A DNA stretch of 64,000 bases from the NCBI GenBank assembly GCA_021397835.1, contig JAJFZO010000113.1:558001-622000 (forward strand), in the 5' to 3' direction. The stretch comes from Moringa oleifera. Taxonomy: Eukaryota > Streptophyta > Magnoliopsida > Brassicales > Moringaceae. The notes beneath the pieces are model-generated. The model was not told where the DNA came from and searched no databases. It worked only from the letters and a program-made list of their open reading frames with translations. Positions 63,346-64,000 of the stretch are shown piece by piece; positions within the stretch are counted from its first letter, which is position 1, and every line of letters starts with the position of its first letter. The position numbers were made by a program, and so were the translations under genes.

Positions 63346-64000
63346 AAATTTAATAGAAAATAATATAGTTTTCTCAAGAATTACTTTTTCATATAATTAA
63401 TTAATTTTTAATTTTTAATGGTATTGCTAGCCGCCTTGATTTAATTATGCTTATTCATGTGAATACCACCCAAGTGCACACAAAAAGAAAAAATATTTAA
63501 TTGTGATTTGAAATAGTTTATTTTTAAAAATTAAGTGATTAATATATATCATTATCAGCTTTGAAATTTTCAATTCAAAACAAATGAATTAAAGAGATAA
63601 CTAAATAGGAATTTTGCAAAGCAAAAAAATTGAATAAAGGTTATGAAAACCATATTTGAGACTTTCTTTCATAATTTTGAAACAATTTCAAATATAAATT
63701 TAAATTAAATTATATTTCGAGTTTGAGATGATTTACTCAATAATACAATAATAGCAAGTTAATCAATGAACAACAAACTAAAAATTAAATGATATTATAG
63801 ATCATTGGATTAATGAAAAAGATTAATCTAATATTATTATATTCTTTTTTATCCTTATTCTCATGTTAGATTGAAAGACAATATGAAAATTATTTAATTT
63901 TAAATTTAATTATATTTCATAAAAATTTAATTTAATTAAATATATTTTATCAAAACTTAATTTAATTAATTATAATTTTTAATATTATGTAATTTCATCG
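63346..64000 (+). mobile_element. Element E2, copy 5 (runs off the window end)
   Basis: AATTTAATAGAAAATAATAT at the edge, then TATTGCTAGCCGCCTTGATT (63422), TTCATGTGAATACCACCC, AATTCAAAACAAATGAATTA and GTTTGAGATGATTTACTC. It is the exact complement in order of 19495-18840. It lacks the deletion of copy 4. The foldback would begin just beyond 64000. Confidence 0.75.

Noticed and set aside
1..64000. CRISPR array
   Set aside because: The 17-bp units are contiguous, degenerate and lack unique spacers, and there are no cas genes. Plant telomere motifs and a hAT MITE argue for a plant nuclear genome.
1..64000. Organellar DNA (AT-rich plastid or mitochondrial insertion)
   Set aside because: No plastid or mitochondrial gene, tRNA or rRNA could be seen anywhere, and the content is tandem satellite.
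1..64000. Centromeric satellite
   Set aside because: Functional plant centromere repeats are usually about 150-180 bp and more homogeneous. Here units are 17 bp and strongly diverged. Location cannot be judged from the window.

Overview
This window looks like gene-free, AT-rich repetitive DNA from a land-plant nuclear genome. The plant assignment rests on degenerate plant-type telomere repeats (TTTAGGG/CCCTAAA) at 1744-2445, 34883-35950 and a remnant at 41375-41440, and on a clean hAT-type MITE at 6986-7530 with 8-bp target-site duplications. I cannot name the species. I found no credible protein-coding gene, tRNA, rRNA, CRISPR array or bacterial operon. The few open frames of 60-71 codons lie inside repeats and look like chance.

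Almost all of the window is one degenerate 17-bp minisatellite. On the + strand it reads about AATTGGGCCTAANATAT (called F here), or its reverse complement, about TTAGGCCCAATTATATA (called R). Adjacent units are strongly diverged, but the 17-bp register is easy to follow (six consecutive units at 961-1062, five at 28449-28533). The array is cut into large F and R domains. F: 591-8870, 11716-26030 with interruptions, 26641-27694, 35951-36485, 55761-58080. R: 8871-11539, 26031-26472, 27695-34882, 36486-55600 with interruptions, 58081-63345.

Above the 17-bp level, blocks of about 5-6 kb are duplicated in both orientations. 2446-8870 and 19496-26030 are direct copies. Their inverted copies lie at 27695-32325, 36486-41374, 41441-46905, about 51000-55600 (shortened) and 58081-63345. 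Many pairs are collinear around a centre near 33 kb: 2830-7560 with 63330-58180, 9175-11715 with 58077-55600, about 15700-24800 with 50300-41700. Much of the window therefore reads as an old giant inverted repeat whose middle (26-41 kb) holds further copies.

Three kinds of non-satellite modules punctuate the array. The first is a roughly 170-bp 'switch' module (11540-11715, 26473-26640, 55601-55760), found at three R-to-F polarity changes. The second is element E2, up to 1.4 kb, which carries an internal foldback, in five copies (13371-14480, 18626-19495, 32326-33705, 46906-47955, 63346-64000). The third is element E1 (16261-17980, 48476-49660), which carries a more GC-rich core. A further foldback element lies at 35-590. 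Next to E1 copy 1, 17985-18270 is single-copy in the window and resembles the 5' end of a plant gene (pyrimidine-rich leader, ATG, 33 codons). It is the only segment with any gene-like character, and it is weak.

Boundaries of arrays and duplications were placed by eye and are usually good to about 5-50 bp. Identity statements are qualitative.
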